The translations under genes and the position numbers were made by a program. A stretch of 64,000 nucleotides of DNA from the NCBI GenBank assembly GCA_023374025.1, contig SIJG01000105.1, forward strand, positions 342,501 to 406,500, in the 5' to 3' direction. The notes below the pieces were generated by a model. That model made no database searches. It was not told where the DNA came from and worked only from the letters and a program-made list of their open reading frames with translations. Position 1 is the stretch's first letter, and every line of letters begins with the position of its first letter. The DNA comes from Heterodera schachtii. Lineage: Eukaryota; Nematoda; Chromadorea; Rhabditida; Heteroderidae. Below, piece by piece: positions 50,437-62,542 of the stretch.

Positions 50437-52291
50437 ATGTTTTTTGCGCTATTTGTCCAAATTTTGTCCCTTTTTCTTCTCACTTTTTGTTCACCTTCGG
50501 CTCATTCGGAGCCGTCGCCGCCCTTTGGCCACCAACGCGTGAAGCGCCAGGGGTCGACCGTTCTGACGAAGGCGTGGAACGAGGCGTTGCCCGGCGTGCC
50601 GCCCTTCTGGGACAAATACAGCGCGGGTCCTTACGGTGCGAAGCAAAGCGAAGCGAATTTAATGAAAGAAATGATTAAAATTTGAAGGGATTGTCATCCG
50701 CGGCTGGCAGTTCAGCCGATGCGCCTCAGAGCAAGTAAAGAAAAGGCAGCAAAAGAATGCTGATAATGACCATAATGACAAACCCCGCAAATCAGTGGAC
50801 CAATTACGTGGTCAACGTGTCCAACATTGTCATTTGGCCCGATTACCCGCGTTTCCCCGGCCCCATCTTTTTCAATGTCACAATGTCAGAATCTTTTCTT
50901 TTTTTTTTCAAATTTCAATTCAAATTCGTAGGGATGTGAATGAGGATTTGCCGGTAGAAAAAATTGAGATGGATTTGGAGGTTCGGCACGCAGTGACCGG
51001 CAAACACAACTCAAAGGGTTGGCAGGTGAGGCGAACATGGCAAATGCGAAGGTGACGAGTGTTTGCTAATGGCAAAACATTTGAGGTGATCCCATGCCAA
51101 GGATGGAATTTGTTGGACGGATGCGACGGAGTCGGCTCATGGTAGGAGAGAAGAAGCAAAACACGAAATAACCTTGCAAAATAGCCGATATTGCGACGTG
51201 TTGGACAAATGCAAAGAGACGGTCAAAGGGGCGCATAAATATGTGAACGGTGGGAAAGGGACGGGGGAAGGAAAGAGCAGAAAAGTGCTTTTGGAAGTGG
51301 CGGGCGGTGCCTTTTTATGCCATTCTCTGCCAATTCCGCCGAGGGACGAAATAATCCCCCGGGGCAAAAATAAAAGAAATTCCAACTAAAAGCACTTAAA
51401 AGAGAGGAATGATTGATTAAGCACACATACTTCACTTTTCAGATCGCAAGGCAGAAGAGTGAGTCCCTTCACTTTTATCGGATCGGAGAGAGAAGCCATT
51501 GGGGGGGGGGGGGAATTGGACATCAAATAAAGGATCTTTAGGGCAAAGCAAAATTTTATAATTTATTCAATTATATCCAAATTTTCATTGGTGTCTAATT
51601 TAAAGGGAGTCTTTTGGGGAGGGAGGGGCGACCGGTGGCAGGGGACCCTTTCCTTTGGCACCCTTTCCCCTGAGGGCAAATCAAATAAAAATCACTTTTT
51701 GTGGCATTTTAAAGGTTTTTGCGGCAGAATAAATTGTGCCCTCCGCCCAAAGGCCATTGGACGATGACTTTCAGCAAAATCTTCACCATTGAGGATTTGC
51801 CGAAAAGTTTCTTCGGCCCCCTCCAATCGGTCCTTTCTTTCCCCCTTTTCCACTTCATTTTTTCGCTTTTTCAGAATGAATATTGGCTGACTTTCTCTTT
51901 CACTGACGGTGAACCAATTTTATTTATTTTTATTTTTTTAAAATTTTAATTCAAAATTTAGGCAAAGACAAAAAATTGGGCTGCGCGAGGCTTTGGGTAA
52001 GAGAAAAGAAAAGGGAACATTTGGCCAAATGTTTCCCTTTTGAAGGTGGACGTGTGCAAATACCATCTGCAGGACAAACAGCAAAAGTGCCTGAGGGACC
52101 CAAACGCATTTAAGGCAAAAAAAAGAGGGAAAAAAGAAAAAAGGGAACAAAACAATTGCAGAATTTCATCAACGAAATCAGCAGTCAGGCGGAGCAAATC
52201 CGACAGAGGACAAACAGCGGATGAAAGAGGCGGAAAAAGCACGCAGAAACGGGTCACTCCCCCCCCCCCCCCACAAATCAGCCCAATTTGA
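50437..52291 (+). CDS. Secreted GM2-activator-like (ML-fold) lipid-binding protein
   Basis: The GM2 activator family lifts glycolipids from membranes in lysosomes or binds lipids outside cells. A signal peptide (MFFALFVQILSLFLLTFC) and a dibasic site (RVKRQGS) precede WTNYVVNVSNIVIWPDYP, PRFPGPIFFNVTM, then VNEDLPVEKIEMDLEV, VIPCQGWNLLDGCDGVGSC, RYCDVLDKC, NKLCPPPKGHWTMTFSKIF, IEDLPKSFF, NEYWLTFSFTDG, KDKKLGCARLWV. The order of strands and cysteines, C-x-C-x-FCDVL, C-P-x-K-G, and G-K-x-LGC, is that of GM2A. All introns resolve in phase as GT-AG; a 3' splice site touches the ATG. After LWVDVCKY the frame continues into a Lys/Arg-rich tail of about 75 residues with a run of prolines coded by a C tract, which I do not know from this family. 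Confidence 0.78.
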
Positions 52292-52563
52292 GGAGAACAA
52301 TTAATTAAACACCATTTGTAATATGACTGACTCATTTTCAATTTGCCCAATGAACTTTCGAAATCCAACAAAAGAAAACAGAGAGCGGGAATTGCACGCT
52401 TGGCGATAATTTATGTTTGTAATTATGACAATTTCTGATAAAAATTATCGTCCACAGCAGGCGACCGACCATTAGAAGTAGAAAATGACAATATCACAAA
52501 GAAAAGAAGAAAAAAAAAGCACAAAAACAGATAATATAAAAGTGAGTTTGGCATTTTGCCGGG

Positions 52564-53970
52564 GGTCAGTTGAGTACGGAATGGTCCATCACATTCCTCC
52601 GCTGCTCCTCCACTTGGCTTTTCCATTTGCTCTGTTCCGTCGCCACTCTGTGCAGCACTCTCTCGTGCAGTGCCGTGCCGTCCCTTTGTCTCTGTTGGCT
52701 TTGCATTTGAATTTCGCTGGGCCTTCGCTCATTGGACGCCCCATCGGTGCCGGAGGCTCTCGGACTCGCAAAAATATTCTCCTCCATCTGAAAAGCGATT
52801 GGTTCCGAAATTGGGCAATTATTTGTTCACAAAAATGACCACCGCCCTCCTCCCGAAAAATTAGAAAATCCACGGAAAATAAAATGGGGAATAAAAGAAA
52901 AGGCCGTAACTGTTGGCTCGTCCAAATCGGACGCAACCATCGTGTCACTGGCGTCAGAAGAAGGTTCTTGAAACCAGAATGTATTCAAACCAACATCATC
53001 GTCGTCGTCGCCGTGCCTTCTGTAGGGAATGAACGGCTGCTCACGACGGAGCATCGGCTCAACCACCACCAGATAAAGCATGAAGGAGCCGAGGCCGAAC
53101 AGCACGCAAATGACGAAAAAGACAACCACCGGAAATGGGGAGGGGACATTAAAAGGGGCACACTTTTGGATTGATTTGTTTATCAATGCGAATGGTAATG
53201 AGTGGGGGGGGGGAAACACCATTTGAACACGAATGAATCGCGAAAAAACCCAAATTTTAAGAAAAAAATTAAATATACCCACCACATGAGAAACCACTTA
53301 GAAAACAATTAGTCACTCACTCATTCGTAACAAAGTTTATATCGATCGAAAGACCTAACTTTCCGCTTTAAAATAAGCTTTCAAAGTCTTACAATTAGCT
53401 ATGTTACGTTTACAAAAGAAATTTGTGAGTTTTTAAATGACATGGTTAAAAAATTGTCTACCATTTTACAACAAAGTTAAGTTAAAAATTACCGATCGGG
53501 CCTGTCTTAAATCTTTTGTACCCAAGGAAAATTGAACAATTTGTACCTTCAGAAGCAGTGAGTTTCGTGACTCGAATCGGCAATTGCAATTGGCCAAAAA
53601 TGCATCCAATCGTGAGGCGTCCACGTCACTGAGCACCGCCTGTTTCACCACCGTTTGGGTGTTGCTTAAGGGGGTAAAGCAATTGGCCAATTCGCCATCC
53701 ATCGGCTGACCAATTCGCCGAGTTCAAATTGCTTTTTGTGTAATATCTCCGCGAGTGTTCCGCGGAGGTTTTGTTCTTCGATGAAAAGTATTCCGTGCTG
53801 GGGCAAGTGCAGCGACAGCGCGTGTCCTCGAAATTGGCCTAAACGAACACAAAGAAAACGACGATTAATTGCTTCTGCTGGCCATGGCCACGGTTTTGTG
53901 GCTTAACCTTGACAGAAAAGGCACCGAAATGAATGAGCAAAATGGAGACGAAAGCCAATTTGAAGTGCAT
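52564..53970 (-). CDS. TMEM9-family membrane protein
   Basis: TMEM9 is a type I lysosomal/late-endosomal membrane glycoprotein linked to V-ATPase assembly and Wnt signalling. Signal peptide MHFKLAFVSILLIHFGAFS, then after a GT-AG intron the hallmark FEDTRCRCTCPS, later VDASRLDAFLANCNCRFE, a transmembrane helix (PFPVVVFFVICVLFGLGSFM) followed by VEPMLRREQPFIPYRRH, an acidic stretch (DDDDDVG), and the conserved end ALHERVLHRVATEQSKWK with VEEQRRNVMDHSVLN. Between FEDTRCRCTCPS and VDASRL the frame changes and I could not place a normal intron (53660-53790). This is either an unusual splice, a sequence error or a missed exon. Its start is 160 bases from the TELO2 stop, so an operon is likely. Confidence 0.85.
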
Positions 53971-54129
53971 GGAAATTGGGAGATAAAGGATCTGTAAAGG
54001 CGAAAATATAATTTATAAAATTTAAAATTAGAAATAAATTAAAGAAATTTCACCAAAATGAATAGTAAGGTTTTTTGTTTCATAAATGAAGAAATTTTAT
54101 TTCCATTTATTAATTGGATTAAACAAAAT

Positions 54130-57100
54130 TTAAATCAGTCTGAGAATGTTGTCAATTTTAACGGACAAAAGTCCGATGGATTGTCGAATTGTTTCGTCCA
54201 TTTCGCCAAGTGCAAATTCCGTCGCCATCTCTCCCAACCATTCTCTGCAATCTCTCAGTTCGTCAGTGAAATGTTCGCGCAGCACTTCCGTCGATGGCCA
54301 AAATGTATCACAAATGGCCAAATAAGCGCAGATGGAACAGTGGCGGACGAAAGGGTGGCGAGGGGCACCGAAACGACGGAGGACGGACAGCCAAGCGAAG
54401 GAGGAGCTGAGGGAGGAAGAAAGAAAAGGGAAAATGGAGAGAATGGGAGGGATAAAGAGAGGACCGAACAGTCACCTCAAAATGGAGAGAATGGGAGGGA
54501 TAAAGAGAGGACCGAACAGTCACCTCAAAATGGAGAGAATGGAGGGCGAATGGGCCGCACATCCAACCAACTCTCCAAGGGTCAGCGCCAATTTCCCCAA
54601 AAAGACGTTGGACTGCTGAAATCAATCAGTGTTTTTTGTGAGGCGTAAATGACGACATCCGCCAGAAACTAACCGCGACATCGCAAAAACTATCGAAATT
54701 GTAGAAATGGAGCAAAGGGAACACAAATTGTGGCGCCTTAATGACTTGCCACTCACGGCCTTTGAATCCAAATATGCCTTTTGCTCACCACCCGTGCAAA
54801 TCCGTTCTCATGCGTTTTGCTGTCCCGCTTTTGGAGTGTCGTCGATCGTCTGATCACTTTCCCCTCACCGATTTGATTAGTGTTATTTGTCTAAAGAGAA
54901 CTAGGTAACTAGGTGTAGGAAATGTAATCAAAAACGCACGGATTGTTCTATTTTCGGCGTATTTTCCCCCGTTTTTGCGCCCTCTTCGCCGCCATTTGCC
55001 AAAAATTTGGCGGCATTTACAACGGAACTGAGCAAAAGGAAACGCCGCGACATTGGGCAACAACGGGAAGAAATCATTCTGAAGAAACAGCCAATCACAA
55101 TCAGAATTGAGAAAGCACAATTACCGAAAAGCATTTGAGACCAATTCAGGTGATTGGGCCAACAAAAGTTTGAGAATTTCCACTCGAATTTCCTTGAAAG
55201 TAAAAAAGAAACAAAAAACAATTAGTTAATGACCCTTCTTTCACATTAACGAACCTCAAAATCGGGTAAATTGTATCGGTTGTTTAGCTGAAGAATCATT
55301 TCCATCAAACCTTCGCCCAAAGTGTTCCATCCGATTGACCTTTTTCGCAACATTTCCGGAATGGTACGAAATGCACCGACCCAATGGCACCTTTTGCATT
55401 CGGAGGGACATTTAAATGAAATCAATTGAATTCTACATTTTAATGCTTTGGTCGTTTGGGTTGGACTGCAAAAGAATTTCCAAACAATCGCACAAATAAG
55501 CGGGCCGATCAGAGGGAGAAGCAGCTGACATGACATGACAAGTCAAATCAGTGAATCACTTCCATTTCTTACCTTCCTCGTCGTAATCGCACCCATTTTC
55601 CGCGTTTTGTCCCTTTTCCGTCTCCTCGTCATCGTCGCTGTCCAACAAAATCGCAACTCGCGCATCAATTGGACTCCGTTTTGGTTGTCTTTCTGGACAC
55701 CCGAAAATAAAAAAAAAGCTTTTTCCTTTTCAAATAATTTTTTTGTGGTCTTCAAAAGAAAGAATCTTTTTGAACCAAAATGGCATTTTTATGGGTTTTT
55801 ACAATCTTTTCCGACTTTCTTTTACGTCCTTTGCTTTTCTCTGTGCTCAATTTTTAATTGTCAATGCGTTACCGAAGGGCTTCTCTTGGAGCACATCTTC
55901 CCCATTTAATTCTGTGCCATTTTGATTTGGCTGATTTTGAAGCGCCGCTCGAAACTCTCTTAGCATTGGGTCGGTCTCGGCGTAGTCAAATTGAGGCGGA
56001 GAAGGGAAATCGAAAAGGGAGAACAGAACTTCGCACATCAGCATGCCAATTTGACGACGAGAACAGTCTGAAAGGAATTGGAGAAGCAAATTAACAAAAA
56101 GAAATGCAAAAAAAGGGACCGGCAATTTCAACCATTTGAGGCACAATTGGCACCAAAGAGAACATCAGCTGATCACGGACCGAACAACGCTGTTCAGAGC
56201 TGTCAATGAACCCAATTCAATTGCTAACAGTTAATGCCCATCGGCAGCAAATTCACTTGAGTCGTCGCGCAAAGTCCACGACAGCCAAAGATTGGACGAA
56301 ATGCGAGTGCAGCGAGGCCATCTCCACGACTTTGGAACGGTCGACAAAAAGTTGGACATGCGAAAGAAATGCCGTCAATGAAAGGGCGGGGGCAGACAAC
56401 GCCAAAAAATCGGCGATTTTTTCGGAATTGCGCGGCCGACAATCAGCGGAAGACGAAGGGACCAGCGACACACGCTCAATGAGAAAAGGACGGAAGTGAG
56501 CATCAGAGAGAAGGGAATCGCCAAAAAGGCACTGAAAGAAAGGAAAAAGACATTGAAATAACACGCAAATCCCAAACAAATTTAATTATTTTGGAAGACG
56601 AAATTTTAAAAATTGAATTTTTCAGCATTATGAGATGCACCTGCAAACACTGCCCATTTGGTGCCATTGTCACAATAATGCGAAGCATCGCTTCCCAATT
56701 CCGTCGGCTCTCTGCTCTATGAAAACATTCATCTCTTTTTTGAGCAAAAATTTGATGCAGAACAGAAATCGTTGTTGGATTGGATAGTGCGGCAGCAAAA
56801 AATCGACGAATAAACTGTAAAACAAAGTTTTATTAAAAAAATGCCAGACAATTGAATGCCACCTCCTCACCACCGGCGGAAGCCGTGCTGTACTCCGTTA
56901 AAATGTGCGTAAACAATGCCATGTTCAAAGCAGAAAACTCCTTCTCAGCAACTTCCACCAAAACGGCAAGCAAATTATCTTCAAAAGTGGCAACAATTGC
57001 AGCGGCGCGATCAAAAGCATCGGAAGAGAGCGATGGGGAAGAAAATTCACAAAATTGTGAAAGATTTCTCCGATGGAAGGATTCGTGACCACCAAAAAAG

Positions 57101-57793
57101 TTATAGACACGCGAAGTGAAGCTGGACAGAACGAAAGCGAATTGGAAACCATCTGAAAAGGAAACAAAAAACAATGGGGGGAAAGAGAACCCAAATAGGA
57201 AACGAATTAAGAGAAAAAAAAAGTAATTTCACACGACCTTCTGAATCTTGCGCATTTGTCAATGCCTTTCGCAACAGCTCCCGCTGAACTTTGGTCAAAA
57301 GTGCGACGCATTTGCTGAACTGAAAAGCTCCGCCGCCGTCGCATTGGCTAAGTGAACAAATCAAAGCCCAAAGGCTGGTGGCAGGGCAAGGCGAGCGCAA
57401 GAACAATGCATCACTGAGTATTAACACTTTTACTGAATGACAGCACAACTATTTTTATCCACTTTTGATTAATTTGGGACCTGAATAAAGCGTCAAAATC
57501 CGCTTCTGTGATATATCCAAAGACAGGCGGAGTCAATTTTTGAAGGAAAGTTTGAGTCAGCAAATAAACTTGGGAAGGGTCGACAATAGAAAAAAACTTA
57601 AATTTGTATTAACAAAATCTTTTTCCACGGTGAGAGAATTCACAACTCAGACTTCAGGCAATTTGTAGAACAAAGCAAGAAGTTCAGTGCGATTGTTGGC
57701 ACTTTTGATCGTATCCAGGAACAAATCAAACTGACAATGAGCTGCCGATGTTGAGTTATGATTATTGTGCAACAGTCCGTTTTGAACGATCAT
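54130..57793 (-). CDS. TELO2/CLK-2/RAD-5 (TTT complex HEAT-repeat protein)
   Basis: With TTI1 and TTI2 it acts as an HSP90 co-chaperone that stabilises ATM, ATR, mTOR and other PIKKs; the C. elegans gene is clk-2/rad-5. Start MIVQNGLLHNNHNSTSAAHC. HEAT-like helices follow (VQRELLRKALTNAQDSEG; DDGFQFAFVLSSF-like block; DNLLAVLVEVAEKEF; ISVLHQIFAQKRDECF; SHFVQSLAVVDFARRL; RRQIGMLMCEVLFSLFDF). The family marker SPIDARVAILLDSDDDEETE is followed by ASPSDRPAYLCDCLEILLQ, then RVEILKLLLAQSPELVSNAF, PQFVFPLLHFYNFDSF, TLGELVGCAAHSPS and the last helices REHFTDELRDCREWLGEMA, stop at 54130. I found about 12 exons, joined in phase. A 48-base tandem repeat lies across one exon end. Confidence 0.88.
54434..54545. 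repeat. 48-base tandem repeat duplicating a TELO2 splice donor
   Basis: Two full units start at 54434 and 54482, and a partial third starts at 54530. Read on the minus strand each unit contains CATTTTGAG|GTGACTG, the apparent 5' splice site of the TELO2 exon that ends ...SPSILHFE. Because 48 is a multiple of three, use of a later copy would add 16 residues per unit in frame. Confidence 0.85.
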
Positions 57794-58096
57794 TCTTCAA
57801 AAAAGAGCAAATTTGCCTTTTAGGTGAAGTGAATAGAATGTTTTTGCAAAAATTTAAAAATAAAATTATCATAGCAATTTAATTTTTAATTGGACCTGTT
57901 TAATATTATCTCGACCTATATACCTACAGTACATTCCTATCAGGGATGGCACGGAATTCCGATTACCGAAAAATTTTGAGGCCTCGAAATGCCATCCCGG
58001 CTACATATCATTAGAAGCAGAAGTATTCTAGTGATTTTTCAATAATTTAGTATTCTACAACAATATATTTTTTGTAAATTTGTGCAGCACTTTGTT
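57794..58096. other. Divergent spacer TELO2 / DUF5522-like gene
   Basis: About 300 bases, AT-rich, holding the likely promoters of both genes. Near 57945-58000 there is a short imperfect palindrome (GGGATGGCACGGAATTCCG... and ...GAAATGCCATCCC). No exon is seen. Confidence 0.5.
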
Positions 58097-58622
58097 ATGA
58101 CGACACCAAAAATCCCTGCTGAAATTGCGCGTATAACTGTGGAAAAAGTGCTACCGACGCATTTTGCCAAAAGCCGGGGACCGGGCCGACCCGTCTTCGA
58201 ACTCGTGCCGGCAAAAGGCGGGGAAATATTGGCTGATTATGTGCTTTTTGAAGAAACGATGAAAAAGACGAAGGTGTGCAAATGGGCATTAATTAGCACG
58301 ACCAATCCCTTTTCTCTTTGTTTTTAGGTGCCATGGCTTTGTTTTGACAAAATGACCAGTCAGTTTTTAAGTTTTTATCAGTGTCATTTTCCCATTCAAA
58401 GGCCAGGAACGGCGCATTTTGACCGCACATTTGCGGGCCATCCGCGACAGAAAATTGTCTTATAAATGTCCGGAGACTGCGCAGCCGGTGAAATCGCTGA
58501 GCCAATTGCTGTTCCATGGAAAATGTTGTGGTGAAGGATGCCGACACTGTCCTTATGAGTTGGAAGCTTGTGTCGAGAAGAAAAAGAGGTCACTGATTTG
58601 GAATGGAGCATTTTACACTTGA
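58097..58622 (+). CDS. Small conserved protein, DUF5522-like
   Basis: About 145 residues. Start MTTPKIPAEIARITVEK, 12 bases after a 3' splice site (TGTGCAG). Two short GT-AG introns (58273-58327 and 58360-58399) join VPWLCFDKMTS to QERRILTAHLRAIRDRK. The C-terminal half carries LSYKCPETAQPVKSLSQL and a cysteine motif, KCCGEGCRHCPYEL, which is the mark of the DUF5522 family (human C1orf53-like). The cysteines could bind metal. Function unknown. Convergent with BRF1. Confidence 0.68.
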
Positions 58623-58884
58623 TGAAGTAGAAAACAATACCATCTCTTTTCGATATTGTCATGACATTTTGGTAGAAAAATATTGTAACAAAACCATTAC
58701 AAAAAAAAACAACGCTTTAGGAAAAGTTTATTAACAAAGAAAAAAAAGCTAGCAACAATTCAATTAATATTTTGTAATTCAAAAATTGCAATATTTTGGG
58801 TGTGCCGCCTAAAGCGAAGACTGATTGTGAACTTGCATTACACTAAAAAATAAAACATTGTTGTTTTCCTGTAACTTCACTTTG

Positions 58885-61597
58885 TCAGCTTTCATCATCG
58901 AGTTGCTTCAGTATATCGTAGTTAATTTTGCTGGACAAATTTCTTTCCTAAAATTTAAATAACAGAAGGAATGAATTCGGCATTGGCCCCCTCCACCTGA
59001 ATGACATGGAGCATCGCGTCATTGTGCGTAACCGCGTTGACTTCCCTCTTCCGAACATTCGGGGCACGTTTTCTCCTCTTTGGGCCGCTTTCTTTATTTT
59101 GCCGTTGTTCCTGCTCCTCCTGGCGTTGTCGTTTTCTAATAATAGGAATTTTGAAAAATGGTTTTATTAGATTGATATTGTTTTAAACCGAATTCCAACC
59201 TTTCCTCCATCACTTCTAAATGTTTGGAGTTTTGCTTCATCCAATACTTCTCTTTGATGGTCGTCTCTACGTCTGTCAAAATGTACGAGTTGATTTCATT
59301 ATCATCGATGCCTAAATACTGTAAAATGCCAAGGCCACCACTAAAAAGGACCTGTCAAGTCGAGGTCTTCGTTTGAGATAATTGTATCATTTGATTGGTT
59401 CCCAACAGTCGGTGGACAAATGGCTGCTGAATCGGAGGAGGGAAAGGAAGAAATCTGTTGGTGTTGCTGAGTTCGCTGCTGGTTTTGATCCTTGGAAATG
59501 CCCAACGAAGCCAAAGATGGCCCATAAAGGGCGTAATGCCCGCTGAAAATAAAAGAAAAGCGTTTTATTAAAATGTTAAAAACCCTCTCCTGCTCCGTCC
59601 ACCACCACCCAATGACGGCCAAGGTTTTTTGGGTAGGGGGAAGTGCCAAAGCGAGAAAAGTTACTTACTGGCCTATTGGCTTTGTCATTAATTCCCCCCC
59701 CCCATAATTGTAAGACTTAACGGCACCTGTTCGATATTGCGCCAGGCTGCTGTTGGTGTTCCTCTGCCAGTTGATACACCGTGTCGATCACTTCTTCCTG
59801 CAGCATATCACTTGCCTGTGACAATTCCGGCACATCAGTGTCGTCCACCAAACCATTCGCAATCATTTTGGCATAAGGTGAGCGTTTGAACCTTTTTAGA
59901 AGTGCCTGCTCAACCTCGAGACGAACCGGTTCAAACTAAAAGCCATTTATATTATTCAATTAATAAAGGAAGGGTCCGGTATGAAATGAGTTAATCTGAA
60001 TTTGCCTGCAAATCGGTTGCAATCCAATTAAGCCCATCTCACCCACCCAAAAAAAAACTTTATATATTTCCGGGTGACGAGTCAATGGGTGCCGTTGTGC
60101 GAGTACTTCCCCAAACGCACTTCCTTCAAAGCCGATTCCGCAACAATTTCCTCCTCCTTTCTACGCTTTTCTTCGTGCTGTTTTCTTTTGGACTCGCGGA
60201 AGGCAGGAGGATCTTCACTCTCTTCCTTAAAGTCATTTATAAAAACTTAAAAAACGGAGGAAATTTAAAATTACCAAATCGACGGTGGAGAACTCATCGA
60301 TTGTCAATCCGCCCGACGGAGTGTTGGCAAATTCGTCAAGTCGTCGTTTTACCACCGCATAACTGATATTGACGACATGGACGATGTCCATCACACTCCT
60401 GGAAAATGCGAAAAACAATAACATTTACATAGTTAAAAGCCAAGCCCCAAAAGGCAAATAGAAGTGATCAGGAGAAAACTCACAGGATCATTGGCTAATA
60501 AAGTTCTCCGTGGATATTTTGTTAGCTCGCCTGTTCAAATTCAACGCACGAGCAGCTAAAAGCAACGCCGCGCCACAAATGCCCGTCGGACGCCGTCCCG
60601 TGGACATCCAATCACGTTTCATTCGTTGGATAATCCGTGTGGCCAACAGCGCAACTTCCTTTTGCTGGTCGCCAAAATCGAGCATAGCGGAGAAACGGAG
60701 TACGTACATGCACGGATCGGTGGGAGGAAGTTTGATGAACAAAGAGCGAGTCAAGAAGTTTAGGGTGCGACCGAGTTCGAATATATTTATCTAAACTTTA
60801 AATAACAAATTATTTGAAAAAGAGGAAAAACAAAATGTGTCGGGTGGGAATTATATCAATGATGGAAAAATGTGTCGAATTTTTGGATTTCTAGTCCAAA
60901 ACAGTGTAAAATGTTTTTCAGAGATGTCGAAAATTGTTTTTTGGAAAAATTAAAAAAAAAAGTATGAATAAAGCATAACCTGGGTGGCATCACTAAAATC
61001 CAACAACAAATGAGAAGTGTTTTCGCTTCGGCACGCCATGTACAGACAGGCGACAACAATGTGCGAGCGGAGACGGCCGCGCGTCAAATTTTTGGTGACG
61101 CACATTTTGAAGAAGCCAAATGCGAGATCAGTGCAGTGCTGGTTGATGTGAAGCTGGTTGGAGATCTGAAGCAGGGTTCTACGAAGAATAGCAAATAATT
61201 TAAAATGAGGGAAGGGAGCGGTAATTAATTGCTTCGCCCATTCCCCGCCATTAGTTCGCCCGTTTCCCTTTATAACCTCTTGAATGCGTTTCCTGCCTTT
61301 CTGAAATGTCGCCTCTCGTGACTCGCCACGCGAAAGTCCGCTGATGCCATTAATTGTCGTCGGTTGGGCTCTATCTCTGCTCACAAACTGGCCTAATTCG
61401 AAAACCGTTTTCTAACAAATCATATTTGGGTTTTACAAACCGACGACTTCGTGGCCACCTCCACGTTCCTGAAATTGGACGTCAGAAACAATGGTGGACT
61501 CCTCCAGCACAGCGCCACAACCTGTGCAGATTGAATCGCCTCTGCTCGGGTCTTCCTCAATTTCAGAACAATTGCAGAAGGGACAAGTTCGAGTCAT
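58885..61597 (-). CDS. TFIIIB subunit BRF1
   Basis: RNA polymerase III initiation factor; bridges TFIIIC, TBP and the polymerase at tRNA and 5S genes. N-terminal zinc ribbon (MTRTCPFCNCSEIEED; DSICTGCGAVLEES), IVSDVQFQER, first cyclin fold (NQLHINQHCTDLAFGFFKMC; RGRLRSHIVVACLYMACR), second cyclin fold (KEVALLATRIIQRMKRDWM; RPTGICGAALLLAARALN), LTIDEFSTVDL, and homology domain II (LQYLGIDDNEINSYILTD; VETTIKEKYWMKQN). The true last exon reads ERNLSSKINYDILKQLDDES, stop 58885, joined over a 49-base GT-AG intron. One intron between the cyclin-fold exons has a GC donor. The long C-terminal tail of vertebrate BRF1 is absent. Start at 61597 matches the family start. Confidence 0.94.
60399..60530 (-). 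other. GC-AG intron in BRF1
   Basis: Donor AACAG|GCGAGC, acceptor TTCCAG|GAGTGTG, 132 bases on the minus strand. Splicing joins ARALNLNR to SVMDIVHVVNIS and restores an ungapped match to the second cyclin fold. Reading on without it gives a stop 18 codons later. Confidence 0.9.
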
Positions 61598-62542
61598 TGT
61601 ATTAAGTTGGTTTCGTCACATTCAAATCAACTTTCTTAAATTCTCTAACTAAAATTAGAAACAAAATTTTTCTTAATTTTTAAAATAAAAATAATAATAT
61701 TTTTTATATACATACCTACATAAGAATTTCATTTTTCGCAAAAATTTAAGGCATGAAGAGGACTAGAAATCCATCCCCATTTTGGTGACTATGTATCGAC
61801 GAAACTATTTTTGAAAGCAATAAAAGTCTTTTGGCTCATCGCCTTCATGTTTTGAGGACAGAACTGATTTTAAAGCTGCGAAGTGTGGTTATTCGTTAGG
61901 AGGCGTTATTCTGTTATTGGGAGCCAAATCACAGGAAATTGAAACATGCTTACAAGGAAGGGGAGAAGATAGGTAAGAACGGAGTGTTGCTTTTCAAGAA
62001 GTTCTTATTTTTAATTTGCTTGACTTAACACGACACAGCCATTTCCCAATTTCGCTTACAACGAATAATATACAAACAAGTTTAAAAATCTAATTACTTA
62101 TTAAAATTTAAAATCGCAACAATTTCTTTGCTGTTCACCCATTCATTCATTGGGCTCTTTCTTTTCTCCATTAAACGGCGGTGACAGAGGGAGGGGGGGG
62201 GGACGAAGGTCACCACTCCGTTAATTAAAGTAATCTCGACTCATTATTTGACTACGGATCAAGGAGTCGTCACTATTGATCACTTGGCCAAATTCTCGAC
62301 GTCCTCGGGCAAACAATACATACCTATGTAGTTGGAAAACAAATTGAGAGAGGAGGTGGAGAAAGGGGGTACCGTTCGCATGCTAATAATTTATATGCTA
62401 ACGAATCTCGAAATTCACACACAATTTACATATGGTAATTTACACAGCAATAATAACACAATAAACTGGTTTTGTTTCCTCCACCAATAACAAAAAGCAT
62501 TAATTTTCTCCGAATTTTGCCGGCTTTTCCTCTCCCGTCAAA
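61598..62542. other. Divergent intergenic region
   Basis: Upstream of both BRF1 (-) and the M1-like gene (+). AT-rich with one G run (62190-62199). No exon supported. Confidence 0.6.

Noticed and set aside
58955..58990. BRF1 stop at 58955
   Set aside because: A conserved last exon (SSKINYDIL) joins over a 49-base GT-AG intron and moves the stop to 58885.
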